The translations under genes were made by a program, and so were the position numbers. Below the pieces are notes generated by a model. The model saw only the letters and a program-made list of their open reading frames with translations. It searched no databases and was not told where the DNA came from. Positions 1 to 7,038 of a stretch of 17,012 nt of DNA are shown here, in pieces. The stretch is taken from NCBI GenBank assembly GCA_021785115.1, contig JAJYGO010000056.1:1-17012 (forward strand), read 5' to 3'. Origin of the DNA: Chloroflexota bacterium. GTDB taxonomy: Bacteria > Chloroflexota > Limnocylindria > Limnocylindrales > CSP1-4. Position 1 is the first letter of the stretch. Every line of letters starts with the position of its first letter.

Positions 1-2
1 AC

Positions 3-871
3 CCGGCAAGTGTGTCGGAGCGCGCCCGGCAGCGCGGCGGCGACCAGCTGGGCACGCTGGGATCCGGCAACCACTTCCTGGAGGTCCAGGCGGTCGACCG
101 CATCCTGGACCCGGACGCGGCGCGCGCCCTCGACCTGGCCGTGGACCAGGTCGTGGTGCTCATCCACTGCGGGTCGCGTGGCCTGGGGCACCAGGTCTGC
201 ACCGACCACCTGGCCGCGATGGACCGCGCCGCCGCCCGGTACGGCATCGTCCTGCCGGACCGGCAGCTCGCCTGCGCGCCGCTGGGGACGCCGGAGGCCG
301 ACGGGTACCTCGCGGCGATGGCCGCGGCCGCGAACTTCGCGTGGGCGAACCGCCAGGTCATCTCGCACGACGTGCGGGAGGCGTTCGGGCGCGTCTTCGG
401 GCGGGACGTCGGTGAGGGGATGGGGCTCGTCTACGACGTCAGCCACAACATCGCCAAGATGGAGCGGCACACGGTCGGAGGCCGCGAGCTCCAGCTGTGC
501 GTCCACCGGAAGGGTGCCACCCGCGCTACCGCGGGGTGGGGCAGCCGGTGCTGGTCCCCGGCGACATGGGGCGTTATTCGTTCGTGGCCGTTGGCGCCCC
601 CGGGGCGATGGAACGGTCGTTCGGGTCGACCTGCCACGGCGCAGGTCGCGACCTCTCGCGGCACGCGGCCGTCCGCGAGCTTCGAGGTGTGGACGTCGCT
701 GCGGAGCTGGCACGCGAGGGGATCGTGGTCCGCGCGCAGCGGCCCGACCTGCTCGCCGAGGAGGCGGCGCCCGCCTACAAGGACGTCGCGACCGTGGTCG
801 AGGTGGCGGCCGGCGCCGGACTGATCCGGCCCGTGGCGCGCATGCGGCCGCTCGCCGTCATCAAGGGCTGA
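3..871 (+). pseudogene. rtcB: RtcB-family RNA-splicing ligase, 3' part, frameshifted
   Basis: RtcB joins RNA 2',3'-cyclic phosphate (or 3'-phosphate) ends to 5'-OH ends using GTP and Mn2+. The gene enters from the left edge already open, so roughly the first 180 residues of a typical ~475-residue protein are missing. In the first frame (codons from position 3) I read [39 protein letters not shown] and HRKGATR, which hold the metal-binding histidines. The second frame, ending at 871, carries [15 protein letters not shown] and STCHGAGR, whose His is the guanylylated residue of the family. The switch between frames falls at 516-526, between HRKGATR and YRGVGQP, where family members usually carry about ten more residues (an AFPPGHP-like stretch). 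A short deletion, real or an assembly error, therefore broke the frame. The family call is sure; whether the lesion is real is not. The gene is convergent with treT. Confidence 0.88.
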
Positions 872-927
872 CGCAGTCCGCCGGGACAACCGGGCGTGGA
901 TCGGGCCGCCGCGAGAGACCGGACGGG

Positions 928-2199
928 CTACACCGTCTCGCCCGCCGGCACGAGCGAGCTCTCGCCGGTGCGGAGCGCGTTGAACAGCCGCAGGTAGTCG
1001 CGCAGATTGCGCGTCGAGAGGAAGTTGCGGCGCACGCGCTCGCGTCCGGCCACGCCCAGGCGATCGCGCAGCTGGTCGTCGCGCAGCAGTTCCAGGGAGG
1101 CCGCCGTCGCCTCGTCGTTGGTGGTCACCAGGCGCCCGCCGACCCCGTCGCCGATCTGCATCGGGATGCCGCCGACCCGGCCGCCGACGACGGGCACGCC
1201 CTTCCAGAGCGCCTCGCTCACGGTCAGGCCGAAGCCCTCGCGGAGTGACTTCTGGAGCACGACCTTCGCCGCTCGCTGGAAGGCGTTGACCTCCAGCGCC
1301 CCCACGCCGTCGAGGTTCGTGAGGATGGTCAGGTCGGGATCCTGGCCCGCGTAGCGCAGGATCTCCTTGTAGATGTGCCAGCCCTCGGGATCGTCGGTGG
1401 CCATCGAGCCGACCAGCGAGAGCTGGACGTCGGGGATCTCCCGCTTCACCGCGCGGTAGACCCCGATCACGCCCTTCGGGTCCTTCCAGGGGTCGAACCG
1501 CGATACCTGCAGGAGGAGCGGCCGGTGCGGGTCGACGCCGAGGCGGTACAGCACGTCGTCGAGCAGGGCCGGCTCGAGTGGCATGTTCTTGGGCGACAGG
1601 GGGTCGATGGAGGGCGGTATGAACGCGAGCACGCGCACCCGCAGGTCGGGCTTGACGTAGTCGGGGAGGGTGAAGATGGCCGCGTCGTACGCCTCGACCA
1701 TGGGCCGCACGAAACCCCACACGTCGGGGTTGGCCGCCGTCAGGTCGATGTGGCAGCGCCAGATCCACTTCCCCGGGGCGCCCGGGCGAAGCGACCGCAG
1801 CGCCGCCCGTTGCGGATCGTGGATCACCACGTAGTCGTACTCGCCGTTGAACAGGTCGGCGAACCGGCGGCTCGCCTGCTCGTACGTCCGGCGCTTCTCC
1901 TGGTCGAGTGGGACGTCCATGCCCTGGAGCCCGTTGTGGACAAGCTTGGTGACGTTGAAGAACCTGTCGTCGCCCGGCATCAGGCGCCACTCGGGCTCAA
2001 GGCCGACGTCGCGCATGAGCCCGGTCAGGGTCGGGAGGATCTCGGCCACGCCGCCGCCGAACTTGGTCGCGTTGACGTGCAGGACGCGGGCGCCCCGCAG
2101 CGGTTCAGCCAGCCGGCGGATCTCGGCGACCGCCTCCTCCCCGGCGACGGCTCCGTAGGCGGCAAGCGAGAGCGGCGGGACGTGGACCTCTTCGAGCAT
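928..2199 (-). CDS. treT: Trehalose glycosyltransferring synthase TreT (GT4 family)
   Basis: TreT reversibly forms alpha,alpha-trehalose from NDP-glucose and glucose in the cytoplasm. The 423-residue product closely follows the archaeal TreT pattern: HVNATKFGGGVAEIL (41-55), GDDRFFNVTKLVHNGLQG (76-93), VIHDPQ (125-130), WIWRCHIDL (145-153), FIPPSIDPLSPKN (193-205), VSRFDPWK (232-239) and the GT-B donor-site signature REGFGLTVSEA (320-330) with Glu321 and Glu329. I chose the ATG at 2199 because AAGGGAG lies 6 nt upstream; an in-frame ATG at 2244 lacks this. It diverges from a LacI regulator and an alpha-glucoside transporter. In Thermococcus litoralis treT also sits with a trehalose/maltose ABC transporter, so a catabolic, trehalose-cleaving role is likely here. 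That direction is inferred; biosynthesis is the alternative. Confidence 0.92.
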   Translation of the reverse strand: MLEEVHVPPLSLAAYGAVAGEEAVAEIRRLAEPLRGARVLHVNATKFGGGVAEILPTLTGLMRDVGLEPEWRLMPGDDRFFNVTKLVHNGLQGMDVPLDQEKRRTYEQASRRFADLFNGEYDYVVIHDPQRAALRSLRPGAPGKWIWRCHIDLTAANPDVWGFVRPMVEAYDAAIFTLPDYVKPDLRVRVLAFIPPSIDPLSPKNMPLEPALLDDVLYRLGVDPHRPLLLQVSRFDPWKDPKGVIGVYRAVKREIPDVQLSLVGSMATDDPEGWHIYKEILRYAGQDPDLTILTNLDGVGALEVNAFQRAAKVVLQKSLREGFGLTVSEALWKGVPVVGGRVGGIPMQIGDGVGGRLVTTNDEATAASLELLRDDQLRDRLGVAGRERVRRNFLSTRNLRDYLRLFNALRTGESSLVPAGETV

Positions 2200-2310
2200 C
2201 GTGCGCTCCCTTCGTGAGGGTCGCGGTGGCGGTGTGTCGCCCATCGACCATCTTCGCCACCGCGGGTCCGGCCTGCCGGATGTTCGCGAGACGACTCCGG
2301 CGAATCTAGT

Positions 2311-2322
2311 TGACGCGCGTTA
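2311..2322. promoter_or_regulatory. LacI-type operator 1
   Basis: TGACGCGCGTTA is a palindrome with one mismatched pair and a central CpG, the usual form of LacI-family operators. Its centre lies at 2316/2317, 13 nt from the centre of the second copy. It sits just inside the -35 box of the lacI-side promoter, in the 220-bp gap between the divergent treT and lacI starts. Confidence 0.5.
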
Positions 2323-2323
2323 G

Positions 2324-2335
2324 TAACACGCGTTA
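2324..2335. promoter_or_regulatory. LacI-type operator 2
   Basis: TAACACGCGTTA has perfect TAAC/GTTA arms around a central CG at 2329/2330 and one mismatched inner pair. It abuts operator 1 with one base between them and touches the putative -10 box. The divergently placed LacI protein is the obvious candidate to bind it, which would make treT and the transporter co-regulated. Confidence 0.55.
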
Positions 2336-2419
2336 GTCTACGCGGGCTCGGGCTCGGGTCAATCCCCGGCGCTCGGACTCCGGTCAATCCCATGCGGGAC
2401 CATGGGGAGGAGGAGGCCG

Positions 2420-3505
2420 ATGGCGATCCGCAGACGGCCGACCAGTGCCGACGTCGCTCGGCTGGCCGGCGTGTCCAGGACGACCGTGTCGTTCGTCCTG
2501 AACGACCACCCCACGGCCCAGATCAGCCAGGCCACCCGCGAACGGGTGCTGGCGGCGGCGCTGGAGCTCGGGTACACGCCCAACGCCTCTGCCCGAACGC
2601 TCGCCGTCGGGGCAAGCCTCGTGCTAGGCCTGGTGCTGCGCCAGCGGCCCGAACAGGTCGCGGTCGACGCGCTGCTCCCCGAGACGCTGCGGGGCCTGGC
2701 GGATGCCGCGCGCGAGGCGGGCTACCGGGTGCTGGTCGAGCCGCTCCCCCCGGGAGACCACTCGTACTCGACGCTGCTCCGAGCGCACCACGTCGACGGC
2801 CTGGTCGTGTCGGGTCCGCGGGCCGACGACCGGGCCCTCGCGGAGCTCCAGGCCGACGGCTTCCCGCTGGTGCTGCAGGGCTCGCTCCCCGACGTGCCGA
2901 TCCCCAGCGTGGATGTCGACAACGTCAGCGGTGCCCGGCTCGCGGTCGAGCACCTGATCGCCGTCGGGCACCGGCAGATCGCGTGCGTCACGAACGCGCC
3001 GCTCGCCTACACGGCCGCCGTCGAGCGGCTCGAGGGATACCGGAGCGCCCTCGAGGCGGCCGGCATCCCGTACGACGAGCAGCTCGTCACCCACGCCGAC
3101 TTCGACGCGGCCAGCGGCCACGCCGCGATGGATCGCCTGATCCGGCGCGGCGGTGCCTTCAGCGCGGTGTTCGCCGCGAGCGACGTGGTCGCGCTCGGGG
3201 TGATCGGCGCGGCGCGGGCCCACCGGGTCTCCGTGCCCGACCGGCTCGCCATCGTCGGCTTCGACGACATCCCGCTCGCCGCCCACTTCGACCCGCCGCT
3301 CACCACGGTCCATCTGCCTGCTTACGAACTCGGCTTCAGCGTGGGCCGGGCGCTCATCGACCGGATCGCCGGCCGGCCCGTGCCCGCCCGATCCGTCCTG
3401 GAGACCCAGCTTGTCGTGCGTGGCTCGGCGCCGGGCCCGCACGGTGGGGAGCCCGGCGGGTTCCCGCCGGGAGAGCTGCGTCCGGGCCCTGCCGGCCCGG
3501 TGTGA
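2420..3505 (+). CDS. LacI-family transcriptional repressor of the sugar module
   Basis: The 361-residue product has the LacI/GalR layout. An N-terminal helix-turn-helix (about 7-27, TSADVARLAGVSRTTVSFVL) is followed by the hinge region (LGYTPNASARTLA, 50-62), then a periplasmic-binding-protein-like effector domain with DGLVVSG, GHRQIACV, GYRSALEAAGI, AVFAASD and the late signature IVGFDDIPLAAHFDPPLTTV. The start at 2420 is preceded by GGAGGAGG about 6 nt upstream; an in-frame ATG at 2402 has no such site. It opens the transporter operon, ending 41 nt before the binding-protein gene, and diverges from treT. Two LacI-type palindromes in its own promoter imply autoregulation. The inducer is probably an imported alpha-glucoside such as trehalose, inferred from context. 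The C-terminal 20 or so residues are Gly/Pro-rich and overlap DNA hairpins. Confidence 0.9.
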   Translation: MAIRRRPTSADVARLAGVSRTTVSFVLNDHPTAQISQATRERVLAAALELGYTPNASARTLAVGASLVLGLVLRQRPEQVAVDALLPETLRGLADAAREAGYRVLVEPLPPGDHSYSTLLRAHHVDGLVVSGPRADDRALAELQADGFPLVLQGSLPDVPIPSVDVDNVSGARLAVEHLIAVGHRQIACVTNAPLAYTAAVERLEGYRSALEAAGIPYDEQLVTHADFDAASGHAAMDRLIRRGGAFSAVFAASDVVALGVIGAARAHRVSVPDRLAIVGFDDIPLAAHFDPPLTTVHLPAYELGFSVGRALIDRIAGRPVPARSVLETQLVVRGSAPGPHGGEPGGFPPGELRPGPAGPV

Positions 3506-3519
3506 CATGGGCCGGCCCA
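3452..3519 (+). other. Cluster of three hairpins at the lacI / binding-protein junction
   Basis: Three GC-rich inverted repeats follow one another. The first has a 9-bp perfect stem with a 2-nt loop (3452-3460/3463-3471). The second has a 7-bp stem with a 5-nt loop (3482-3488/3494-3500). The third is a 12-bp perfect palindrome (TGGGCCGGCCCA, 3508-3519). They span the last codons of lacI and most of the gap before the binding-protein ribosome site. No T-tract follows, so I do not call a classical terminator. A role in attenuation or transcript processing between regulator and transporter is possible. Confidence 0.45.
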
Positions 3520-3546
3520 GGTGCCGGTTGTGAAAGGAGCACGCAC

Positions 3547-4977
3547 GTGATCCAGGGAAGATCGCGCGGGATCCGCATCGGGGCGGCCGCTGCCGCCATG
3601 ATGCTGGTCGCCGCCGCATGTGGTACGGGCGCCACGCCGTCGCCGACGGCGGCACCCGCCTCCGCCGCGCCAGCATCTGCCGCGCCAGCGTCTGCGGCGC
3701 CGGCGAGCGCAGCCCCGAGCGCGGCCGCATCGGCCCCCACGTCGAACGCCGCGGCCGTCGCGGCGGCCCAGCAATATGCCGCCACGCTCGGCCACATCGG
3801 CGGCTCGGTGAGCGTCCTCGCCGTCTGGGGCGGCTCCGAGCAGGCACAGTTCCTTGCCATGGTGAAGCCGTTCGAGGATGCGACCGGCATCACCGTCAAC
3901 TACACGGGCACGCGAGACGAGCCGGCCGTGCTGACGGCGGGCATCGCCTCCGGCCAGCTGCCCGACATCGCCGGCCTGCCCGGCCCGGCGCAGATGCAGC
4001 AGTACGCCGCCGCCGGCAAGCTGCAGGACCTGTCGAGCATGCTCGACCTGGCCAGCTACAAGTCGCAGACGCCGGAGGCGCTCGTCCAGCTGGGCACGGT
4101 GAGCGGCAAGCTCGTGGGCGTCTTCCTCGACGTCTCGGCCAAGGGCCAGATCTGGTACGACCCGAAGGTCGTCGGCGACCTGGCCAGCAATCCGCCGGCC
4201 ACCTGGACCGCCTTCCAGAACCTCATCACGCAGGACAAGAGCAAGGCGACGGCGCCCTGGTGCTTCTCCGTTGAATCGGGCGCGGCCTCCGGCTGGCCGG
4301 CCACCGACGTCCTCGAGTCCTTCGTCCTGCACACCCAGGGCCCCACCTACTACAACAACTGGTGGGCCGGCAAGGTCAAGTGGACCGACCCCGGCATGAA
4401 GGCCGACTGGCAGCAGCTCGGCCAGATGGTCGCCACCAGCTACGGCGGCGCCAACCGGATCCTGACGACCAACTTTGCGAACGCCGGCGATCCGCTGTTC
4501 ACCACCCCGCCCGGGTGTCTCTTCCTGCACCAGGCGAGCTTCATCACGGGCCTCGGCCAGTTCGCGAACGAGCAGAAGCTCGTCGACTACAACTTCTTCC
4601 CGTTCCCGTCCATCACGCCGCAGTACGCCAACGCCGTCGAGGGTGCGGGCGACCTGTTCGGCGCCTTCCACAACACGCCGCAGTCCGCGGCACTCATGAA
4701 GTACCTGGTCAGCTCCCAGGCGCAGACGCTCTTCGTGGGCGGCGGCGAGTTCCTGTCCGCCAACAAGGGCGTGGCGAACTACCCGAACCAGATGAACCAG
4801 CGCCTCGGCGCGATCCTGTCGGGCGCGACGTCATTCGTCTTCGACGCGTCCGACCAGATGCCGACGCCGATGCAGACGGCCTTCTACCAGGGCCTCCTCA
4901 AGTACATCCAGAACCCGGGCCAGCTCGACTCGATCCTCCAGAACCTGGACTCGGTCCAGGCCAGCTCGTACAAGTAA
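3547..4977 (+). CDS. AglE-like alpha-glucoside ABC transporter substrate-binding lipoprotein
   Basis: This 476-residue extracytoplasmic solute-binding protein (family 1, UgpB/MalE superfamily) would be lipid-anchored outside the membrane and deliver sugar to the permeases downstream. The start is GTG at 3547 with AAAGGAG 7 nt upstream. Residues 1-24 form a lipoprotein signal with lipobox AAAC (Cys25). A low-complexity linker (about 30-65) of five-residue ASAAP-type repeats follows, then the binding domain: VSVLAVWGGSEQAQF, FEDATGITVNYTGTRDE, GQLPDIAGLPGPAQ, and later APWCFSVESGAASGWPATD. The last motif and the overall layout resemble AglE of alpha-glucoside transporters. The substrate is inferred from this resemblance and from neighbouring treT; trehalose, maltose or sucrose are candidates. 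It ends 70 nt before the first permease, with a strong hairpin between them. Confidence 0.9.
   Translation: MIQGRSRGIRIGAAAAAMMLVAAACGTGATPSPTAAPASAAPASAAPASAAPASAAPSAAASAPTSNAAAVAAAQQYAATLGHIGGSVSVLAVWGGSEQAQFLAMVKPFEDATGITVNYTGTRDEPAVLTAGIASGQLPDIAGLPGPAQMQQYAAAGKLQDLSSMLDLASYKSQTPEALVQLGTVSGKLVGVFLDVSAKGQIWYDPKVVGDLASNPPATWTAFQNLITQDKSKATAPWCFSVESGAASGWPATDVLESFVLHTQGPTYYNNWWAGKVKWTDPGMKADWQQLGQMVATSYGGANRILTTNFANAGDPLFTTPPGCLFLHQASFITGLGQFANEQKLVDYNFFPFPSITPQYANAVEGAGDLFGAFHNTPQSAALMKYLVSSQAQTLFVGGGEFLSANKGVANYPNQMNQRLGAILSGATSFVFDASDQMPTPMQTAFYQGLLKYIQNPGQLDSILQNLDSVQASSYK
3658..3717 (+). repeat. 15-bp degenerate tandem repeat coding the ASAAP linker
   Basis: Four 15-nt units (3658-3672, 3673-3687, 3688-3702, 3703-3717) encode Ala/Ser/Ala/Ala/Pro repeats right after the lipobox. 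The units differ mostly at third codon positions, so the protein repeat outlasts DNA identity. It forms the flexible tether between the lipid anchor and the binding domain. Confidence 0.8.
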
Positions 4978-4992
4978 CCTCCTCCTCGGCTC

Positions 4993-5024
4993 GATGGGCG
5001 GGGCGGCTCGCCGTCCCGCCCATC
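4993..5024 (+). other. Intercistronic hairpin between binding protein and permease
   Basis: A 14-bp stem (10 perfect pairs, then 4 including one G-U) closes on the loop CTCG: 4993-5006 pairs with 5011-5024. It begins 15 nt after the binding-protein stop, and the permease ribosome site follows at 5036. There is no T-tract. Placement matches the malE-malF type of intercistronic structure, which protects the upstream mRNA from 3' decay and raises binding protein above permease. That role is inferred. Confidence 0.6.
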
Positions 5025-5047
5025 CATTCAAGACCGGAGGCATACCG

Positions 5048-6025
5048 ATGGATCCTCGGCTGATCACCGCCGTGATCGTCGTGGTCGGCGTCCCCGCGGT
5101 CCTGGTCGGGTACATCGTGGCCACCGAGCAGGTTCTCCGGATCCTCCCGGAACGAGGGCGGCCACGCGTCCGTCCCTGGCTCTGGCTGGCGCCGGCGCTG
5201 GCGTTCCTGTTCGCGTTCCTGATCTACCCGACGATCGGCACCGCCATCCGCAGCCTGCAGGACACGGCGGGCACGAGCTGGGTCGGCCTCGACAACTACG
5301 CGTGGTTCTTCGGTGACAGTGGCACGCTGAGCGCGCTGAAGAACAACCTGATCTGGGTCGTCCTGCTGACGGCGCTCACCGTCGGGTTCGGGCTGCTGAT
5401 CGCCGTCCTGGTCGACCGGGTCCGCTACGAGTCGGTCGCGAAGTCGGTGATCTTTCTGCCGCTCGCCATCAGCGCCACCGCTGCCAGCGTGATCTGGCTC
5501 TTCATGTTCGCGTACCGGACGCCGCCGACGCCCCAGAACGGCACCCTCAACGCGGTGCTGACTCCGATCGGGGTCGGGCCCCTCCCGTTCCTCACCATCA
5601 GCAACTTCAGTTTCAACACGATCCTGCTCGTCGTCGTGATGGCCTGGATGTGGACCGGCTTCTGCATGGTCATCATCTCGGCCGCGCTCAAGGGGATCAA
5701 CCCGGAGCTGCTGGAGGCTGCCCGGGTCGACGGCGCGAACGAGTGGCAGGTGTTCCGGCGCATCACCTTCCCGCTGCTGGCGCCGACGCTGGCCGTCGTC
5801 TCGACCACGATCATCATCACCGCCCTGAAGGCGTTCGACATCGTGTACGTCATGACGAACGGCAACTTCGACACGCAGGTGATCGCCAACGCGATGTACC
5901 AGGAGATGTTCCTGTTCGGCGATTTCGGCCGTGGGAGCGCGATCGCCATCGTGCTGATGCTCGCGATCATCCCCGTCATGGCGTTCAACATCCGCCGCTT
6001 CCAGGCGCAGGAGGCCATCCGATGA
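5048..6025 (+). CDS. AglF-like sugar ABC transporter permease
   Basis: This is one of the two inner-membrane subunits of the importer (binding-protein-dependent transport inner membrane family, MalF/UgpA type). The 325-residue product has about seven hydrophobic segments (roughly 5-25, 43-63, 99-122, 133-156, 191-213, 247-265, 294-315). It has a clear EAA loop for docking the ATPase at 223-242 (EAARVDGANEWQVFRRITFP, with DGA at 228-230). The ATG at 5048 has CGGAGG 7 nt upstream. An ATG at 4994 falls inside the preceding hairpin and has no ribosome site, so I rejected it. The stop overlaps the start of the second permease in ATGA, implying translational coupling. The AglF likeness is by pattern only; the sugar is inferred. 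Confidence 0.9.
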   Translation: MDPRLITAVIVVVGVPAVLVGYIVATEQVLRILPERGRPRVRPWLWLAPALAFLFAFLIYPTIGTAIRSLQDTAGTSWVGLDNYAWFFGDSGTLSALKNNLIWVVLLTALTVGFGLLIAVLVDRVRYESVAKSVIFLPLAISATAASVIWLFMFAYRTPPTPQNGTLNAVLTPIGVGPLPFLTISNFSFNTILLVVVMAWMWTGFCMVIISAALKGINPELLEAARVDGANEWQVFRRITFPLLAPTLAVVSTTIIITALKAFDIVYVMTNGNFDTQVIANAMYQEMFLFGDFGRGSAIAIVLMLAIIPVMAFNIRRFQAQEAIR

Positions 6026-6942
6026 CCAGCGTGGCCGCCTCGCGCACCGCGGCGGGCGCAGTCTCGGGAGGGTGGCGCCAGCGCCTGGGGCATCTGCCGA
6101 CCCACATCGTCGTCATCTTCCTGATGATCGTCTGGCTGATCCCGACGATCGGCCTCTTCATCAACTCGTTCCGGTCTTCCCAGGCCGTCCAGTCGACCGG
6201 TTGGTGGAACATCATCTTCCAGCCGTCCCAGCTGACGCTCGAGAACTACCGGTACGTGCTCGGACAGAGCAACATCTGGCCCGGTTTCATCAACAGCCTC
6301 TTCATCTCGATCCCGGCCACGGTCATCCCGATCTTCGTGGCCGCGTTCGCCGCCTACGCGTTCGCGTGGATGCACTTCCCCGGTCGCAACGTCCTGTTCG
6401 TCGCGGTCGTCGGACTCCTGGTGGTGCCGCTGCAGACCACGTTCATTCCGGTCCTGGAGATGTTCGCGGCCGTCCACGTGCACCTCGGACCGATCCAGAT
6501 CGACAGCCTCAACGGCCAGTTCCTGGCCGTCTGGCTGGCGCACACCGGGTACGGCCTGCCGTTCGCGATCTACTTGCTGCGCAACTTCATGGGCGAGCTG
6601 CCGCGGGAGGTCTTCGAGTCCGCGTACATCGACGGTGCCAGTCCCGTCACCGCGTTCTTCAGCCTCGCCCTGCCCATGAGCGTGCCGGCGATCGCCGCGC
6701 TGGCGATCTTCCAGTTCCTCTTCGTGTGGAACGACCTGCTGGTCGCGCTGATCTACATCGGCACCAACGTCCAGAACCAGCCGCTCACCCTCGTCGTGGC
6801 CAACCTGGTCAACTCATACGGTAGCGGGTGGTGGTACCTGGCCGCCGCGGCGTTCATCTCGACCGCGTTGCCGCTGGCCGTGTTCTTCGCACTGCAGCGC
6901 TACTTCGTGCGCGGCATCGTGGGCGGCTCCGTCAAGGGATAG
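6022..6942 (+). CDS. AglG-like sugar ABC transporter permease
   Basis: Second membrane subunit of the importer (MalG/UgpE type), 306 residues with about six membrane segments (27-48, 88-113, 123-144, 168-187, 221-243, 271-291). The N-terminal part carries PTIGLFINSFRSSQAVQSTGWW, a wording typical of alpha-glucoside (AglG) permeases. The EAA loop lies at 199-223 (ESAYIDGASPVTAFFSLALP and on), and the protein ends with the family's QRYFVRGIVGGSVKG tail. The start at 6022 overlaps the previous stop by 4 nt, and GGAGG at 6010-6014 provides a ribosome site. No ABC ATPase gene follows; the next gene is an epimerase with its own promoter. A shared MsmK/UgpC-type ATPase encoded elsewhere must energise the complex. 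Confidence 0.91.
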   Translation: MTSVAASRTAAGAVSGGWRQRLGHLPTHIVVIFLMIVWLIPTIGLFINSFRSSQAVQSTGWWNIIFQPSQLTLENYRYVLGQSNIWPGFINSLFISIPATVIPIFVAAFAAYAFAWMHFPGRNVLFVAVVGLLVVPLQTTFIPVLEMFAAVHVHLGPIQIDSLNGQFLAVWLAHTGYGLPFAIYLLRNFMGELPREVFESAYIDGASPVTAFFSLALPMSVPAIAALAIFQFLFVWNDLLVALIYIGTNVQNQPLTLVVANLVNSYGSGWWYLAAAAFISTALPLAVFFALQRYFVRGIVGGSVKG

Positions 6943-7026
6943 GCGATCGCGGGCGTCCCGACCGGCCGGGGCGATCCGGGCGGGACCGGGCCACCTGGCA
7001 CCTCCCACCGGGCGGGCCCATCCTCC

Positions 7027-7032
7027 CATACT
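7027..7032 (+). promoter_or_regulatory. -10 box (CATACT) for a leaderless epimerase transcript
   Basis: CATACT ends exactly 6 nt before the ATG at 7039, and no Shine-Dalgarno sequence precedes that ATG. The transcript would start at or next to the start codon. The same hexamer with the same 6-nt spacing precedes amrS. I saw no clear -35 box. Confidence 0.5.
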
Positions 7033-7038
7033 GGGCCC

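Larger units (their letters stand above)
2310..2339 (+). promoter_or_regulatory. Putative lacI-operon promoter (-35 TTGACG, -10 TAGTCT)
   Basis: TTGACG at 2310-2315 and TAGTCT at 2334-2339 are separated by 18 nt, a sigma70-type arrangement pointing toward lacI and the transporter genes. Both palindromic operators fall within it, so bound repressor would block RNA polymerase. A treT promoter on the other strand must overlap the same segment, but I could not identify its elements with confidence. Confidence 0.5.

Noticed and set aside
431..1990. A 519-codon minus-strand frame overlapping treT and rtcB.
   Set aside because: It lies in another frame of the treT strand, has Arg-rich unnatural composition, and cuts across the recognised TreT and RtcB motifs.
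2392..4977. A continuous open frame of 861 codons spanning lacI and the binding protein, which might suggest a fused protein.
   Set aside because: Its first part is the lacI region read in the wrong frame and yields Arg/Pro/Gly-rich nonsense. The real LacI frame stops at 3505, and the binding protein has its own ribosome site and signal peptide at 3547.
7014..7028. A 15-bp word (GGGCCCATCCTCCCA) upstream of the epimerase that recurs at 16524-16538.
   Set aside because: In 17 kb of this composition about one chance 15-mer match is expected by my rough estimate, and the two copies do not sit at equivalent positions to a gene start.
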